Assembly: GCF_024172185.1 (NCBI RefSeq)
Contig: NZ_JAMZEC010000001.1
Span: 3,844,001-3,908,000 of the forward strand
Source of the DNA: Nonomuraea roseoviolacea subsp. carminata
GTDB taxonomy: Bacteria; Actinomycetota; Actinomycetes; Streptosporangiales; Streptosporangiaceae
Direction of reading: 5' to 3'
DNA length: 64,000 nt
The notes beneath the pieces were generated by a model, which did not search any database, had not been told where the DNA came from, and worked only from the letters and a program-made list of their open reading frames with translations. The translations under genes were made by a program, and so were the position numbers. Shown piece by piece: positions 25,395 through 33,134 of the stretch (position 1 is its first letter; each line of letters begins with the position of its first letter).

Positions 25395-26011
25395 GCACCG
25401 ACATCATCGACCGGCTGGCGGGCGTCGAGCCGGGATCGCCGCTCGACCGGCTCCGCCGCCGCCGGCCGGACGCCCGCGAGCACGCCCAGCGCGGCTACCT
25501 CGCCCTCTTCCCGCAGGACACCGGCAGCGACACGGGAGGCGGCGGCGCGGGGGAGGTGAGCCTGGTGGAGCGGTACGCGGTGGCGGCGTTCGTCGCCGGG
25601 CTGCACCGGGACCCCGCGTCCGCACGGCACTACGACGACCTGCTCGCCGCCCACGCGCCCGGCCTGGCGGCGGTGGTGTCGGCCGAGGTGGAGGCCGCCA
25701 CCACCACGGGGCCGTACGGGATCTACCCGGAGGGCCCGCTGGCCGCCGAGAGCGTCCCGGGCCCCGCCCATCGCGTGGGCGACCGCGCCGCGCTCGGCGA
25801 CCGGCTCGCCGCCGCGCTGGAGCACGCGCACCTGCTCGTCTTCCGGCCCCGCGAGGCGGACCCGGAGGCGCTGCGGGCGCTGGCCCGCGCGGGCTGGAGC
25901 ACGACCGGCGTCGTCACGCTCTCCCAGCTCGTGTCGTTCCTGACGTTCCAGATCCGGATCGTCGCCGGACTGCGCCTCCTCCGTACCGCCCAGAAGGGAA
26001 CTCGTCCTTGA
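25391..26011 (+). CDS. CMD-domain protein (Avi_7170-like)
   Basis: This 206-residue protein matches the carboxymuconolactone-decarboxylase-like family found in KPN_01854-type cassettes: RYAVAAFVAGLHRDPASARHY and the C-terminal VVTLSQLVSFLTFQIRIVAG. The Cys-x-x-Cys of AhpD-type peroxidases is absent, so peroxidase activity is doubtful. It begins in a 4-bp overlap with the monooxygenase gene and probably works with the next gene as a pair of related all-helical subunits. Confidence 0.8.
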   Translation: MSTDIIDRLAGVEPGSPLDRLRRRRPDAREHAQRGYLALFPQDTGSDTGGGGAGEVSLVERYAVAAFVAGLHRDPASARHYDDLLAAHAPGLAAVVSAEVEAATTTGPYGIYPEGPLAAESVPGPAHRVGDRAALGDRLAAALEHAHLLVFRPREADPEALRALARAGWSTTGVVTLSQLVSFLTFQIRIVAGLRLLRTAQKGTRP

Positions 26012-26598
26012 CCGCCGCACCACTCGCCTTCACCACGGACCGGATCGGCTGGGAGCCGTGGGTGGAGCCGCTCGCCGAGGCCGAGCTGACCGAGGCGCAC
26101 CGCGAGGCGCTGGTCGACCGGGCCCGCGCCGCCTCGCCGTACTTCCGGCTGCTCGCCCGCGACCCCGGCATCCTGCACGCGCGCACCAAGACCGACCTCG
26201 ACATCTTCCACAACGCCGACGGCGGCCTGCCGCGCGCCGAGCGGGAGCTGGCGGCCACCGCCACCTCCCGCCACAACGGCTGCGTGTTCTGCGCCTCGGT
26301 GCACGCCCGCTTCGCCGAGCACTACGGCAGGCGGCCGGACGACGTCCGGCGACTGCTGGACGAGGGGGTCGGGGCGCGGCAAGATCGGTTGTGGCGGGCG
26401 ATCGTGGACGCGTCCGTGGCGCTCGCGGCCACGCCGCCCGCGCTGACCGGCGACCATCTCGACGCGCTGCGCGCCGCCGGCCTGGACGACCTCGCGATCA
26501 GCGACGCGCTGCACGCGGCGGCGTTCTTCAACTGGGCCAACCGGCTCATGCTCTCACTGGGCGAGCCGACCGCACCCGAAGCCCCTGTGAAGGAATGA
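26008..26598 (+). CDS. Alkylhydroperoxidase-domain protein (Avi_7169-like)
   Basis: This 196-residue AhpD-fold protein retains the redox motif NGCVFCASVHARFAEHY (C-x-x-C with the downstream His). RAERELAATATSRHNGC is the usual helix preceding it. It is likely to reduce peroxides or thiol adducts formed by the monooxygenase. TTG and ATG alternatives are near the TTG at 26008, which overlaps the upstream TGA by 4 bp. It forms a conserved pair with the preceding CMD protein. Confidence 0.83.
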   Translation: MTAAPLAFTTDRIGWEPWVEPLAEAELTEAHREALVDRARAASPYFRLLARDPGILHARTKTDLDIFHNADGGLPRAERELAATATSRHNGCVFCASVHARFAEHYGRRPDDVRRLLDEGVGARQDRLWRAIVDASVALAATPPALTGDHLDALRAAGLDDLAISDALHAAAFFNWANRLMLSLGEPTAPEAPVKE

Positions 26599-26602
26599 GA
26601 CG

Positions 26603-27229
26603 ATGACGCACCTCGAACTGGACCACCTCGTCTACGCCGTGCCCGACCTGCTCGCGGGGGTCGAGGAGTTCACCGGGCGCACGGGTGTGCGGCCGGTACG
26701 CGGCGGCAGCCACCCCGGCGGCACGGCCAACTACCTCGTCGGGTTCGGCCCCGGCGCGTATCTGGAGATCATCGGCCCGGACCCGGAGGCCGGCCCGGAC
26801 GCGCGGCCGCGGGCGTTCGGGCTGGAGACGCTCACCGTGCCGAGGCTGGCCGCCTGGGCGGTGCGGGCGAGCGACCTGGAGACGCGGGTACGGCTGGCGC
26901 GCGAGCGCGGCTACGACCCGGGCGAGGTCGCGCCGCTGTCGCGGGTCCGGCCGGACGGCGTGCGGCTCGACTGGGTGCTCACCCGCCGGGACGACCCGGC
27001 GCAGGTGCGCCTGGTGCCGTTCCTCATCGACTGGGGGCGGACGCCGCATCCGGCGGCCTCGGGCCTGCCACGGCTCGGCCTGGTGTCGTTCGCCGCGTCC
27101 CATCCCGATCCGGAGTCCGTACGCAAGGACCTGGCCGCGGTGGACGCCGAGCTGGAGGTGAGCGAGGGGCCCGAGCCGGCGCTGCGCGCGCACCTCGACA
27201 CCCCGAACGGCCCCGTCACCCTCTCCTAG
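26603..27229 (+). CDS. VOC-superfamily (glyoxalase-like domain) protein
   Basis: This 208-residue protein opens with LELDHLVYAVPDLLAGVEEF, the metal-binding His strand of VOC/glyoxalase-like domains, and has TANYLVGFGPGAYLEIIGPD with the conserved Glu. The second half carries another VOC-like repeat. VOC enzymes include dioxygenases, isomerases and glutathione transferases. Here it probably acts on a product of the monooxygenase. It starts 4 bp after the AhpD gene. Confidence 0.8.
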   Translation: MTHLELDHLVYAVPDLLAGVEEFTGRTGVRPVRGGSHPGGTANYLVGFGPGAYLEIIGPDPEAGPDARPRAFGLETLTVPRLAAWAVRASDLETRVRLARERGYDPGEVAPLSRVRPDGVRLDWVLTRRDDPAQVRLVPFLIDWGRTPHPAASGLPRLGLVSFAASHPDPESVRKDLAAVDAELEVSEGPEPALRAHLDTPNGPVTLS

Positions 27230-27243
27230 CCGGAAAGCACGTC

Positions 27244-27777
27244 ATGACCACTCTGCGCGAATACCTGTCCCACAAGCGCGAGGCCCTGCTCGCCCGGCGC
27301 GCCGCCCCGTCGAGCGGGCCCGTGCCGCTGCACGCCCACGTCACCGCCGAGGGCCGCAGCGGCGTGCGCCGCATCAGGATCAGGGACTTCCAGATCATCA
27401 GCGACAGCGGCCCCGACCTCGCGGGCTACAGCCTCGGCCCGGGCTCGCCCGAGTTGCAGGCGGGGGTGCTCGGGAGCTGCGTCACCCACATCTTCCTCAT
27501 CAAGGCGGCGGAGCTGGAGATCCCGCTCGACTCGCTCGACGTGGACGTCCAGGCGCAGTACGACCCGCGCGCCCAGGCCCCGGACAGCCCGGAGGCCGAA
27601 GGCGTGCCGGTCCACCCGTACGACTTCCGCTACGAGGTGCGGCTGTCCTCGCCCGCCTCCGACGCGGACCTGGCGCGGCTGCACGCCGAGGTGGAGCGGG
27701 TCTGCCCCATCCTCAACCTGATCAGGAACCCCGTGGCGATCAGCGGCTCCCTCACCCGCCTGGAGGGAGCCGCCTGA
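27244..27777 (+). CDS. OsmC family peroxiredoxin-like protein
   Basis: This 177-residue protein has the OsmC/Ohr catalytic cysteines in GVLGSCVTHIFLIKAAEL and VERVCPILNLIRNPV, together with the strand IISDSGPDLAGYSLGPGSPE. The family reduces organic hydroperoxides with low-molecular-weight or lipoyl thiols. Last gene of the importer operon, 15 bp after the VOC gene, it fits a detoxification role for peroxide by-products of the flavin enzyme. Confidence 0.85.
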   Translation: MTTLREYLSHKREALLARRAAPSSGPVPLHAHVTAEGRSGVRRIRIRDFQIISDSGPDLAGYSLGPGSPELQAGVLGSCVTHIFLIKAAELEIPLDSLDVDVQAQYDPRAQAPDSPEAEGVPVHPYDFRYEVRLSSPASDADLARLHAEVERVCPILNLIRNPVAISGSLTRLEGAA

Positions 27778-27915
27778 CCTGCCCCGGCCGGGCGGTGCGG
27801 ACGCGCATCCGGATGTCACTGTCGTGGCACCCGGCGTGACCGGGAGGCGAGAGACGCGGGAGAATGGGCATGCCGGCATCGTCGGCCGCGCATCGTCGTC
27901 GTGAGGTTTCCCGTG

Positions 27916-28602
27916 ATGTCACCGCCCCCCGGAGAGTCCCCGGCCGGAGAGCCTCCGCCCGAAGAGTCCCCGTCGATCCGGTTGCTGCTGGTCGAGGACC
28001 ACGACATGGTGGCCGAGGCGCTCGGCCTGGCCCTCGACCGCACCCACGACGTGCAGGTCGTGGCGCGCTCGGGGTCCATCGAGACGGCGGTGGCCGACAC
28101 GCGGCGCCTCCAGCCGGACGTGGTGCTGCTGGACCGGCGGCTGCCGGACGGCGACGGGATCTCCGCGATCGGCCGGCTCACGGCCGCCGCGCCGCGCACG
28201 CGGGTGCTGGTGCTGACCGGCGAGGCGTCCTCGGCCTCGGCCACCCGGGTCGCCGAGGCGGGCGGGGCGGGCCTGGTGCTGAAGTCGGCGGCGCTGCACG
28301 AGCTGAAGGCGGCGGTCCGTCAGGTGGCCGCGGGCGGGGTGGTGTTCGCGCCCGAGCTGCTGGCCGGGGTGCTCGACCGGCTCACCGGGCGGACGGGGCT
28401 GGCGGGCGCCGAGCTGACCGCGCGGGAGCAGCAGACGCTGCTCCTGCTGGCGGACGGGGCCAGCACGGCGCTGATCAGCGAGCGGCTCGGCGTGGCGCAC
28501 AACACCGCGCGCAACCACATCCAGCGCGTCCTCGAGAAGCTGGGCGCAGGGTCGAAACTGGAGGCGGTGGCGATCGCCCGCCGCGAGGGCCTGGTCGACT
28601 GA
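27916..28602 (+). CDS. NarL/LuxR-family response regulator
   Basis: This 228-residue regulator has a receiver domain (about 20-140) with acidic pocket LLLVEDHDMVAEAL, phosphorylated Asp in DVVLLDRRLPDGDG, and Thr/Lys switch positions in VLVLTGEA and GLVLKSAA. A LuxR-type helix-turn-helix follows: ELTAREQQTLLLLADG and VAHNTARNHIQRVLEKL. GAGG lies 11 nt before the ATG at 27916; a GTG at 27913 or 27901 is possible. No kinase is directly adjacent; the nearest is at 29129. Confidence 0.88.
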   Translation: MSPPPGESPAGEPPPEESPSIRLLLVEDHDMVAEALGLALDRTHDVQVVARSGSIETAVADTRRLQPDVVLLDRRLPDGDGISAIGRLTAAAPRTRVLVLTGEASSASATRVAEAGGAGLVLKSAALHELKAAVRQVAAGGVVFAPELLAGVLDRLTGRTGLAGAELTAREQQTLLLLADGASTALISERLGVAHNTARNHIQRVLEKLGAGSKLEAVAIARREGLVD

Positions 28603-28699
28603 CGCGCCCATGCCGACTCATGAGACTGATGCACATGCACTAGACGGGATGAAGCCGGTGAGTCTCGTCGCGCGGCCGTCCACAGGCGAGACTGAGAGG

Positions 28700-29104
28700 A
28701 TGGGCACTGAGGGTTCGGTGTACGCGGTCGAGCACCACCTGGCGGAGGAGCTCGACAGCATCACGCTGGCCCGTGACCTGACGCGACAGGCGCTGATCGA
28801 GAGCGGCTACACGGGGCCGCACGACGACGCGCTGCTCGCCGTCTCCGAGCTGGTGACCAACGCGCTCGTCCACGGCGCGGGCGCGCCGGTGCTCCACCTG
28901 GTCGCCGGGCCCGTGCGGGTGCGCATCGAGGTCCGCGACTCCAGCACCCGGATGCCCGAGCCGCGCGAGCCGGGTCCGCGCAGCGGCTGGGGGCTCAACG
29001 TCATCGACCGGCTCTCCAGCCGCTGGGGCTGCCAGCCGTACGACGGCGGCAAGGTCGTCTGGTGCGAGCTGGCCGCGATTCCCGCCCCGAGTTGGGCCAA
29101 CTGA
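28700..29104 (+). CDS. RsbW-like ATP-binding protein (anti-sigma factor/serine kinase fold)
   Basis: This 134-residue protein is a stand-alone HATPase domain of the RsbW/SpoIIAB type common in actinomycetes. The N-box is in LLAVSELVTNALVHGAGAPV, the G1 box in IEVRDSSTRMPEP and the G2 box in GWGLNVIDRLSSRWG. It would bind a sigma factor or phosphorylate a STAS partner. The STAS protein at 38784-39134 is a candidate partner but is far away. An upstream ATG at 28649 would add 17 residues; 28700 fits the family length better. Confidence 0.82.
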   Translation: MGTEGSVYAVEHHLAEELDSITLARDLTRQALIESGYTGPHDDALLAVSELVTNALVHGAGAPVLHLVAGPVRVRIEVRDSSTRMPEPREPGPRSGWGLNVIDRLSSRWGCQPYDGGKVVWCELAAIPAPSWAN

Positions 29105-29128
29105 CAGCCGGACGTGCGAAGCTGCACT

Positions 29129-30586
29129 ATGTCCGACGAGAGCCCCCGGCAGATCATCCAGGCCGACCACGAGCTGTTGGTGCAGAGTGTCGTCGACTAC
29201 GCGATCTTCATGCTGGATCCGCTGGGCCGGATCGTGAGCTGGAACGCGGGCGCGGAGCGGATCAAGGGCCACCGCACGCAGGACATCATCGGGCGGCACT
29301 TCTCGGTGTTCTATCCGCCGGAGGACGTGGCGTCGGGCAGGCCGGCCCGCGACCTGGAGACGGTCGTGGCGGAGGGGCGGCTGGAGGACGAGGGCTGGCG
29401 GGTCCGCGCCGACGGCACGCGGTTCTGGGCGAACGTGGTCCTCACGGCGCTGCGTGACGACACGGGCCGGTTGCGCGGCTTCGGCAACGTCACCCGCGAC
29501 ATGACCGAGCGGGGCGCCGCCGAGCACACCCTGGGGGAGAGCGAGGAGAGCTTCCGGCTGCTCGTGCGGAGCGTCGTCGACTACGCGATCTTCATGCTGG
29601 ATCCGCAGGGGCATATAGCGAGCTGGAACGCGGGCGCGGAGCGGATCAAGGGCTACCGCGCCGAGGACATCATCGGCCAGCATTTCTCGGTGTTCTATCC
29701 GCCGGAGGACGTGGCGTCGGGCAAGCCCGCCCGCGAGCTGGAGGTGGCCGCGGCGGAGGGGCGGCTGGAGGACGAGGGGTGGCGGGTCCGCGCCGACGGC
29801 ACGCGGTTCTGGGCCAACGTGATCATCACGGCGCTGTTCGACGAGAGTGGCCGGCTGCGCGGCTTCGGCAAGGTGACCCGCGACATGACCGAGCGGCGCA
29901 CCGCCGAACGCGCCCTGGACGACCGGAGCAGGCTGCTGACCCACCTGGTCCACGCCCAGGAGATGGAGCGGCGCCGCATCGCCTGGGACGTCCACGACGA
30001 CACGATCCAGTCCATGGTGGCCGTGGGCATGCGCCTGCAACTGCTCGCCGACCGGCTGGAGGGGCCGGACGCCTCGGCGGCCCGGCGGCTCAACGAGACC
30101 GTGTCCGGGGCGATCCGCCGGCTGCGCGACCTCACCTTCCGGCTCCGGCCGCCCGGCCTCGACCGCGGCGGGCTGGTGGAGGGGCTGAGCACGTACCTGG
30201 ACCAGGTGGTGACCGGCGCGGGGCTGGCGTACGAGCTGCGCCACGAGCTCGACCGGGAGCCGCCTTCCGAGACAGCGATCACGATATTTCGGATATGTCA
30301 GGAGGCGCTGACCAATGTCCGCAAGCATGCCCAGGCGAAGGCGGTGAACGTGTCTTTGTCGTCCAGCGGTCACGGTGTTCTGGTGCGGGTGGCCGACGAC
30401 GGTGTCGGCGTCGGCGACCCGGTCGGCATCCTCGCGACGCCCGACCACTTCGGCCTCATCGAGATGCGCGAGCGCGCCGAGATGGCGGGCGGCTGGTGGA
30501 GCATCCGCGGCCGCCCGGGCGAGGGCACGACGGTGGAGTTCTGGGTGCCGGCTCTGGCCGCTGGCGGTGAGGGCGACCGCGGATGA
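29129..30586 (+). CDS. Two-PAS-domain sensor histidine kinase
   Basis: This 485-residue cytoplasmic kinase has two nearly identical PAS domains (about 10-125 and 140-260), both containing VVDYAIFMLDP, SWNAGAERIKG and HFSVFYPPEDVASG. The dimerisation domain has the phospho-accepting His in RRRIAWDVHDDTIQSMVAVG (HisKA_3 type). The ATPase domain has ICQEALTNVRKHAQ, VADDGVGVG and HFGLIEMRERAEMAGG. There are no membrane helices, so it senses an internal signal such as redox or oxygen through PAS. The next gene overlaps it by 4 bp. The ATG at 29129 is preferred to the GTG at 29114. Confidence 0.9.
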   Translation: MSDESPRQIIQADHELLVQSVVDYAIFMLDPLGRIVSWNAGAERIKGHRTQDIIGRHFSVFYPPEDVASGRPARDLETVVAEGRLEDEGWRVRADGTRFWANVVLTALRDDTGRLRGFGNVTRDMTERGAAEHTLGESEESFRLLVRSVVDYAIFMLDPQGHIASWNAGAERIKGYRAEDIIGQHFSVFYPPEDVASGKPARELEVAAAEGRLEDEGWRVRADGTRFWANVIITALFDESGRLRGFGKVTRDMTERRTAERALDDRSRLLTHLVHAQEMERRRIAWDVHDDTIQSMVAVGMRLQLLADRLEGPDASAARRLNETVSGAIRRLRDLTFRLRPPGLDRGGLVEGLSTYLDQVVTGAGLAYELRHELDREPPSETAITIFRICQEALTNVRKHAQAKAVNVSLSSSGHGVLVRVADDGVGVGDPVGILATPDHFGLIEMRERAEMAGGWWSIRGRPGEGTTVEFWVPALAAGGEGDRG

Positions 30587-30987
30587 GCGCACGGCACGAC
30601 CGGGACACCGTGAAGGAGCTGCTGACCGTCCTCATCGGCGACGATGAGCCGATGATCCGCGACGTGCTCAGCGAGGTGCTCCAGGCCGAGCCCGACCTCA
30701 GCGTGGTCGCGGTCGCAGGTGACGCCGAGGAGGCCATCGCCCTCGCCGAGCGTCACGTGCCGCGCGTCGCCATCCTCGACGTCCGCATGCCCGGCGGTGG
30801 CGGCGCCCACGCCGCCCGCGTGATCCTCGACCGCTGTCCGGGCACCCGCGTCATGGCGTTCTCGGCCTACGGCGACGCGGGGTCCGTCGAGGAGATGCGG
30901 CGCGCCGGCGTCACCGAGTACCTCCTGAAAGGGCTGTCCAACAGCGACATCGTGGCCGCTGTGCGCCGCGTCGCGGCGAGCCGCTGA
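30583..30987 (+). CDS. Single-domain response regulator (receiver only)
   Basis: This 134-residue protein is a receiver domain with acidic pair LTVLIGDDEPMIRDVL, phosphorylated Asp in RVAILDVRMPGGGG, and switch residues in VMAFSAYGD and EYLLKGLS. It has no DNA-binding domain, although HisKA_3 kinases usually pair with LuxR-type regulators. The ATGA overlap makes it the obvious partner of the two-PAS kinase, so output may pass by protein contact or via the NarL-type regulator at 27916. Confidence 0.88.
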   Translation: MSARHDRDTVKELLTVLIGDDEPMIRDVLSEVLQAEPDLSVVAVAGDAEEAIALAERHVPRVAILDVRMPGGGGAHAARVILDRCPGTRVMAFSAYGDAGSVEEMRRAGVTEYLLKGLSNSDIVAAVRRVAASR

Positions 30988-30998
30988 GTCAACTATGG

Positions 30999-31024
30999 GG
31001 GATTTTGAGATCTGAAATCCCTTT
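30999..31024 (+). terminator. Rho-independent terminator after the kinase operon
   Basis: GGGATTT (30999-31005) pairs with AAATCCC (31015-31021), followed by TTT. It lies 12 bp after the response-regulator stop codon and just before the riboswitch of the next gene. Confidence 0.7.
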
Positions 31025-31035
31025 CGTACCCTGGT

Positions 31036-31152
31036 ATGTGGAGGGGAGTACCCGAAACCGTCAGGGTCGTCATTACGGCGAGCCCCGAGGCCCGCCCGGT
31101 CCTGACGCCGTCCCGCGCGCGAGCGCCGCGGGAGGGCGGGGAGACCTCCGGC
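31036..31152 (+). promoter_or_regulatory. yybP-ykoY-type (manganese) riboswitch upstream of terC
   Basis: The leader contains GGAGGGGAGTACCCG (31040 onward), closing stem GGAGG with CCTCC (31141-31150, in GAGACCTCCG), and an internal stem CGTCAGG/CCTGACG (31059-31065 with 31101-31107). This GGGGAGUA...AGACCUCC arrangement before a TerC/Alx gene is what is seen for the Mn2+-sensing yybP-ykoY class in actinobacteria. The call rests on motif recall and gene context, without a covariance-model search. The long in-frame extension of terC through this region is therefore not translated. Confidence 0.65.
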
Positions 31153-31179
31153 CGACGACATCGGACCGGAGGAATCTCG

Positions 31180-32133
31180 TTGGACGTCCCCTTCTGGGCC
31201 TGGCCCGCCGTGCTGGGCGTGATCGCGGTGATGCTCGCGATCGACCTGTTCTCCCATCGCCGCGCGCACGCGGTCGGCGTGCGCGAGGCCGCGCTCTGGT
31301 CGGCGCTGTGGATCGCGCTCGGCCTGGGCTTCGGCGCCGTGGTCTGGTGGCTGTGGGGTGCCGAGCTCGCCGGGCAGTACTACGCCGGCTACCTCATCGA
31401 GAAGTCGCTGGCGGTCGACAACGTCTTCGTCTTCGCGATCATCTTCGGCCACTTCGCGGTCCCGGCGCGCTACCAGCACCGCGTGCTGTTCCTCGGGGTG
31501 CTGGGCGCGCTGGTGTTCCGCGGCGTGTTCATCGCCGCGGGCTCCGTGCTCATCGCGAGCTTCTCGTGGATCCTGTACGTGTTCGGCGCCTTCCTGGTGC
31601 TGACCGGGATCCGGATGGCCCGTCACCGCGACGAGAGCGTGGACCCGGGCAGCAGCAGGACGCTGCGCCTGTTCCGCCGCCTGGTCCCGGTCACCGACGA
31701 CTACCACGGACAGCGGTTCCTGGTGCGCCGGGGCGGGCGCTGGGTGGCGACGCCGCTGCTCGCGGTGCTCGTGCTGGTCGAGGTCAGCGACATCGTCTTC
31801 GCGGTGGACTCGATCCCGGCCGTCTTCGCGGTCACCTCGGAGCCGTTCCTGGTCTTCACCTCCAACGCCTTCGCCATCCTCGGCCTGCGGGCGATGTACT
31901 TCATGCTCGCCGGCCTGATGCACCGCTTCACCTACCTCAAGCTGGGCCTGGCCCTGGTGCTGGTCTGGGTGGGCGTGAAGATGCTCCTCCTGGACGTGTA
32001 CAAGATCCCGACGGCCCTCTCGCTGGGAGTGGTCGCCGCGATCCTCGTCACCGCGGTCACGGCGAGCCTGCTCCGCTCCCGTCGGCTGGACCGGGCCCAG
32101 GAGGAGGCGGTCAGCGAGGCGGCGGAACGGTGA
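31180..32133 (+). CDS. TerC/Alx family integral membrane protein
   Basis: This 317-residue membrane protein has about nine helices and the TerC motifs LIEKSLAVDNVFVFAIIFGH and LVEVSDIVFAVDSIPAVFAV, each with the acidic residues in the membrane, plus SNAFAILGLRAMYFMLAG. Members are linked to manganese efflux or metalation of exported proteins and, historically, tellurite resistance. The TTG at 31180 is chosen because GGAGGA precedes it by 6 nt and gives the family length. The upstream ATG at 31036 falls in the riboswitch. Expression is likely induced by manganese. Confidence 0.87.
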   Translation: MDVPFWAWPAVLGVIAVMLAIDLFSHRRAHAVGVREAALWSALWIALGLGFGAVVWWLWGAELAGQYYAGYLIEKSLAVDNVFVFAIIFGHFAVPARYQHRVLFLGVLGALVFRGVFIAAGSVLIASFSWILYVFGAFLVLTGIRMARHRDESVDPGSSRTLRLFRRLVPVTDDYHGQRFLVRRGGRWVATPLLAVLVLVEVSDIVFAVDSIPAVFAVTSEPFLVFTSNAFAILGLRAMYFMLAGLMHRFTYLKLGLALVLVWVGVKMLLLDVYKIPTALSLGVVAAILVTAVTASLLRSRRLDRAQEEAVSEAAER

Positions 32134-32836
32134 ACGGCTCACCCCGCAGCAGCCGCTCGAAGTTCTGCCGCATCGAGTCGGCGTCGTTCAGGCGGGGGAA
32201 CGGCTCGGTGGGGGTCTCGACGCCGAGGAAGGCGCACAGCGGCCCCCACCCCTCCCGCACGTCGAAGACGAGCAGCCGATCCGCCGGGACGCCGGCCTTG
32301 ACGGCGGCGACGTGCCGCTCGAACACCTCGACGGCCAGCTCCTCGCTGGGGATGCCGTGCCCGGAGCTCCAGTCGGGGCCGAAGTAGCACCGCCCGATCG
32401 CGTCCAGGGCCGGCCGCATCCGGACCATGCCCGTGAAGATCTCGCGGGCCTGCTCGGGCAGCTCCTCCAGGGACCGGCCGTCGCGGGCCGCCGCGGAGGC
32501 GGCGGGGCCGGACATGAGCATGTTGATGCTGGGATACCACGAGCGCGGGTCGCGCACGGTCAGCACCACCTTGGCATCCGGATAGGTCTCGGCCAGCTCG
32601 CGCCAGTAGTGGCTGGCCGGCCAGTCGGTCGCCGAACGGTACCCGTCGAACACCTTGTCCCAGCCCTCGCGGCCGTGGACCTCGCCGGCCGTGGCCGCGA
32701 GCCACCGGTCCACGTGGTCGGGATGGGTGATGACCTCGAACATGTGATAGCAGGGGCCGAATCCCAGCCGCTCCAGCGCGGCCTTCATGGACATCGTCCC
32801 GGTACGCGGCAGTCCAGCCCCGATGACTTCCAGCAT
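32111..32836 (-). CDS. Sulfotransferase family protein (P-loop, Sulfotransfer_4 type)
   Basis: This 241-residue protein begins VIGAGLPRTGTMSMKAALER, the P-loop of the second sulfotransferase subfamily, with FGPCYHMFEV directly after and KVVLTVRDPRSWYPSINML as the 3'-phosphate site. It should use PAPS, but the acceptor is unknown and some relatives lack shown activity. GAGGAG precedes the ATG at 32836. Its 3' end overlaps that of terC by 23 bp (convergent). It is not closely related to the sulfotransferase at 15907-16884. Confidence 0.82.
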   Translation of the reverse strand: MLEVIGAGLPRTGTMSMKAALERLGFGPCYHMFEVITHPDHVDRWLAATAGEVHGREGWDKVFDGYRSATDWPASHYWRELAETYPDAKVVLTVRDPRSWYPSINMLMSGPAASAAARDGRSLEELPEQAREIFTGMVRMRPALDAIGRCYFGPDWSSGHGIPSEELAVEVFERHVAAVKAGVPADRLLVFDVREGWGPLCAFLGVETPTEPFPRLNDADSMRQNFERLLRGEPFTVPPPR

Positions 32837-32891
32837 GTCGCTCCTCACCGTCGCCGTTGACGTGACGATCTCCACGTTAGGATGACCGGCG

Positions 32892-32936
32892 GTTGAATTC
32901 AACGGTTGGAGATTTTCGGCCGACCTGAAACTTTCA
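32892..32936. promoter_or_regulatory. Two palindromes in the divergent region before the cellulase gene
   Basis: GTTGAATTCAAC (32892-32903) is a perfect 12-bp palindrome and TGAAACTTTCA (32926-32936) an 11-bp one. The second resembles the GAAACTTTC-type repressor sites known near actinomycete xylanase/cellulase genes. The rest of this 298-bp gap shows no gene. Confidence 0.45.
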
Positions 32937-33134
32937 ACCACCGGCGACGCCCCGCCAACCCCGCCGAACAGGACAAACACCTCCCGCACCGCCCGCGCCC
33001 AGGCGGCCGGGAGACCCGCGTTCCTACAGCTCAGAGCGGCTCCGTTGATACCTTGCCCCGGATCGCGCGCACCCCTTCCGCAGCACGCCCGCGCGATCCC
33101 CCCGCCGGCCCATCGGACGCGAAAGGCCACCACC

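Noticed and set aside
31036..31179. N-terminal extension of TerC
   Set aside because: The extension is basic and lacks a membrane segment, and its DNA forms the predicted riboswitch; the TTG at 31180 has a proper ribosome-binding site.
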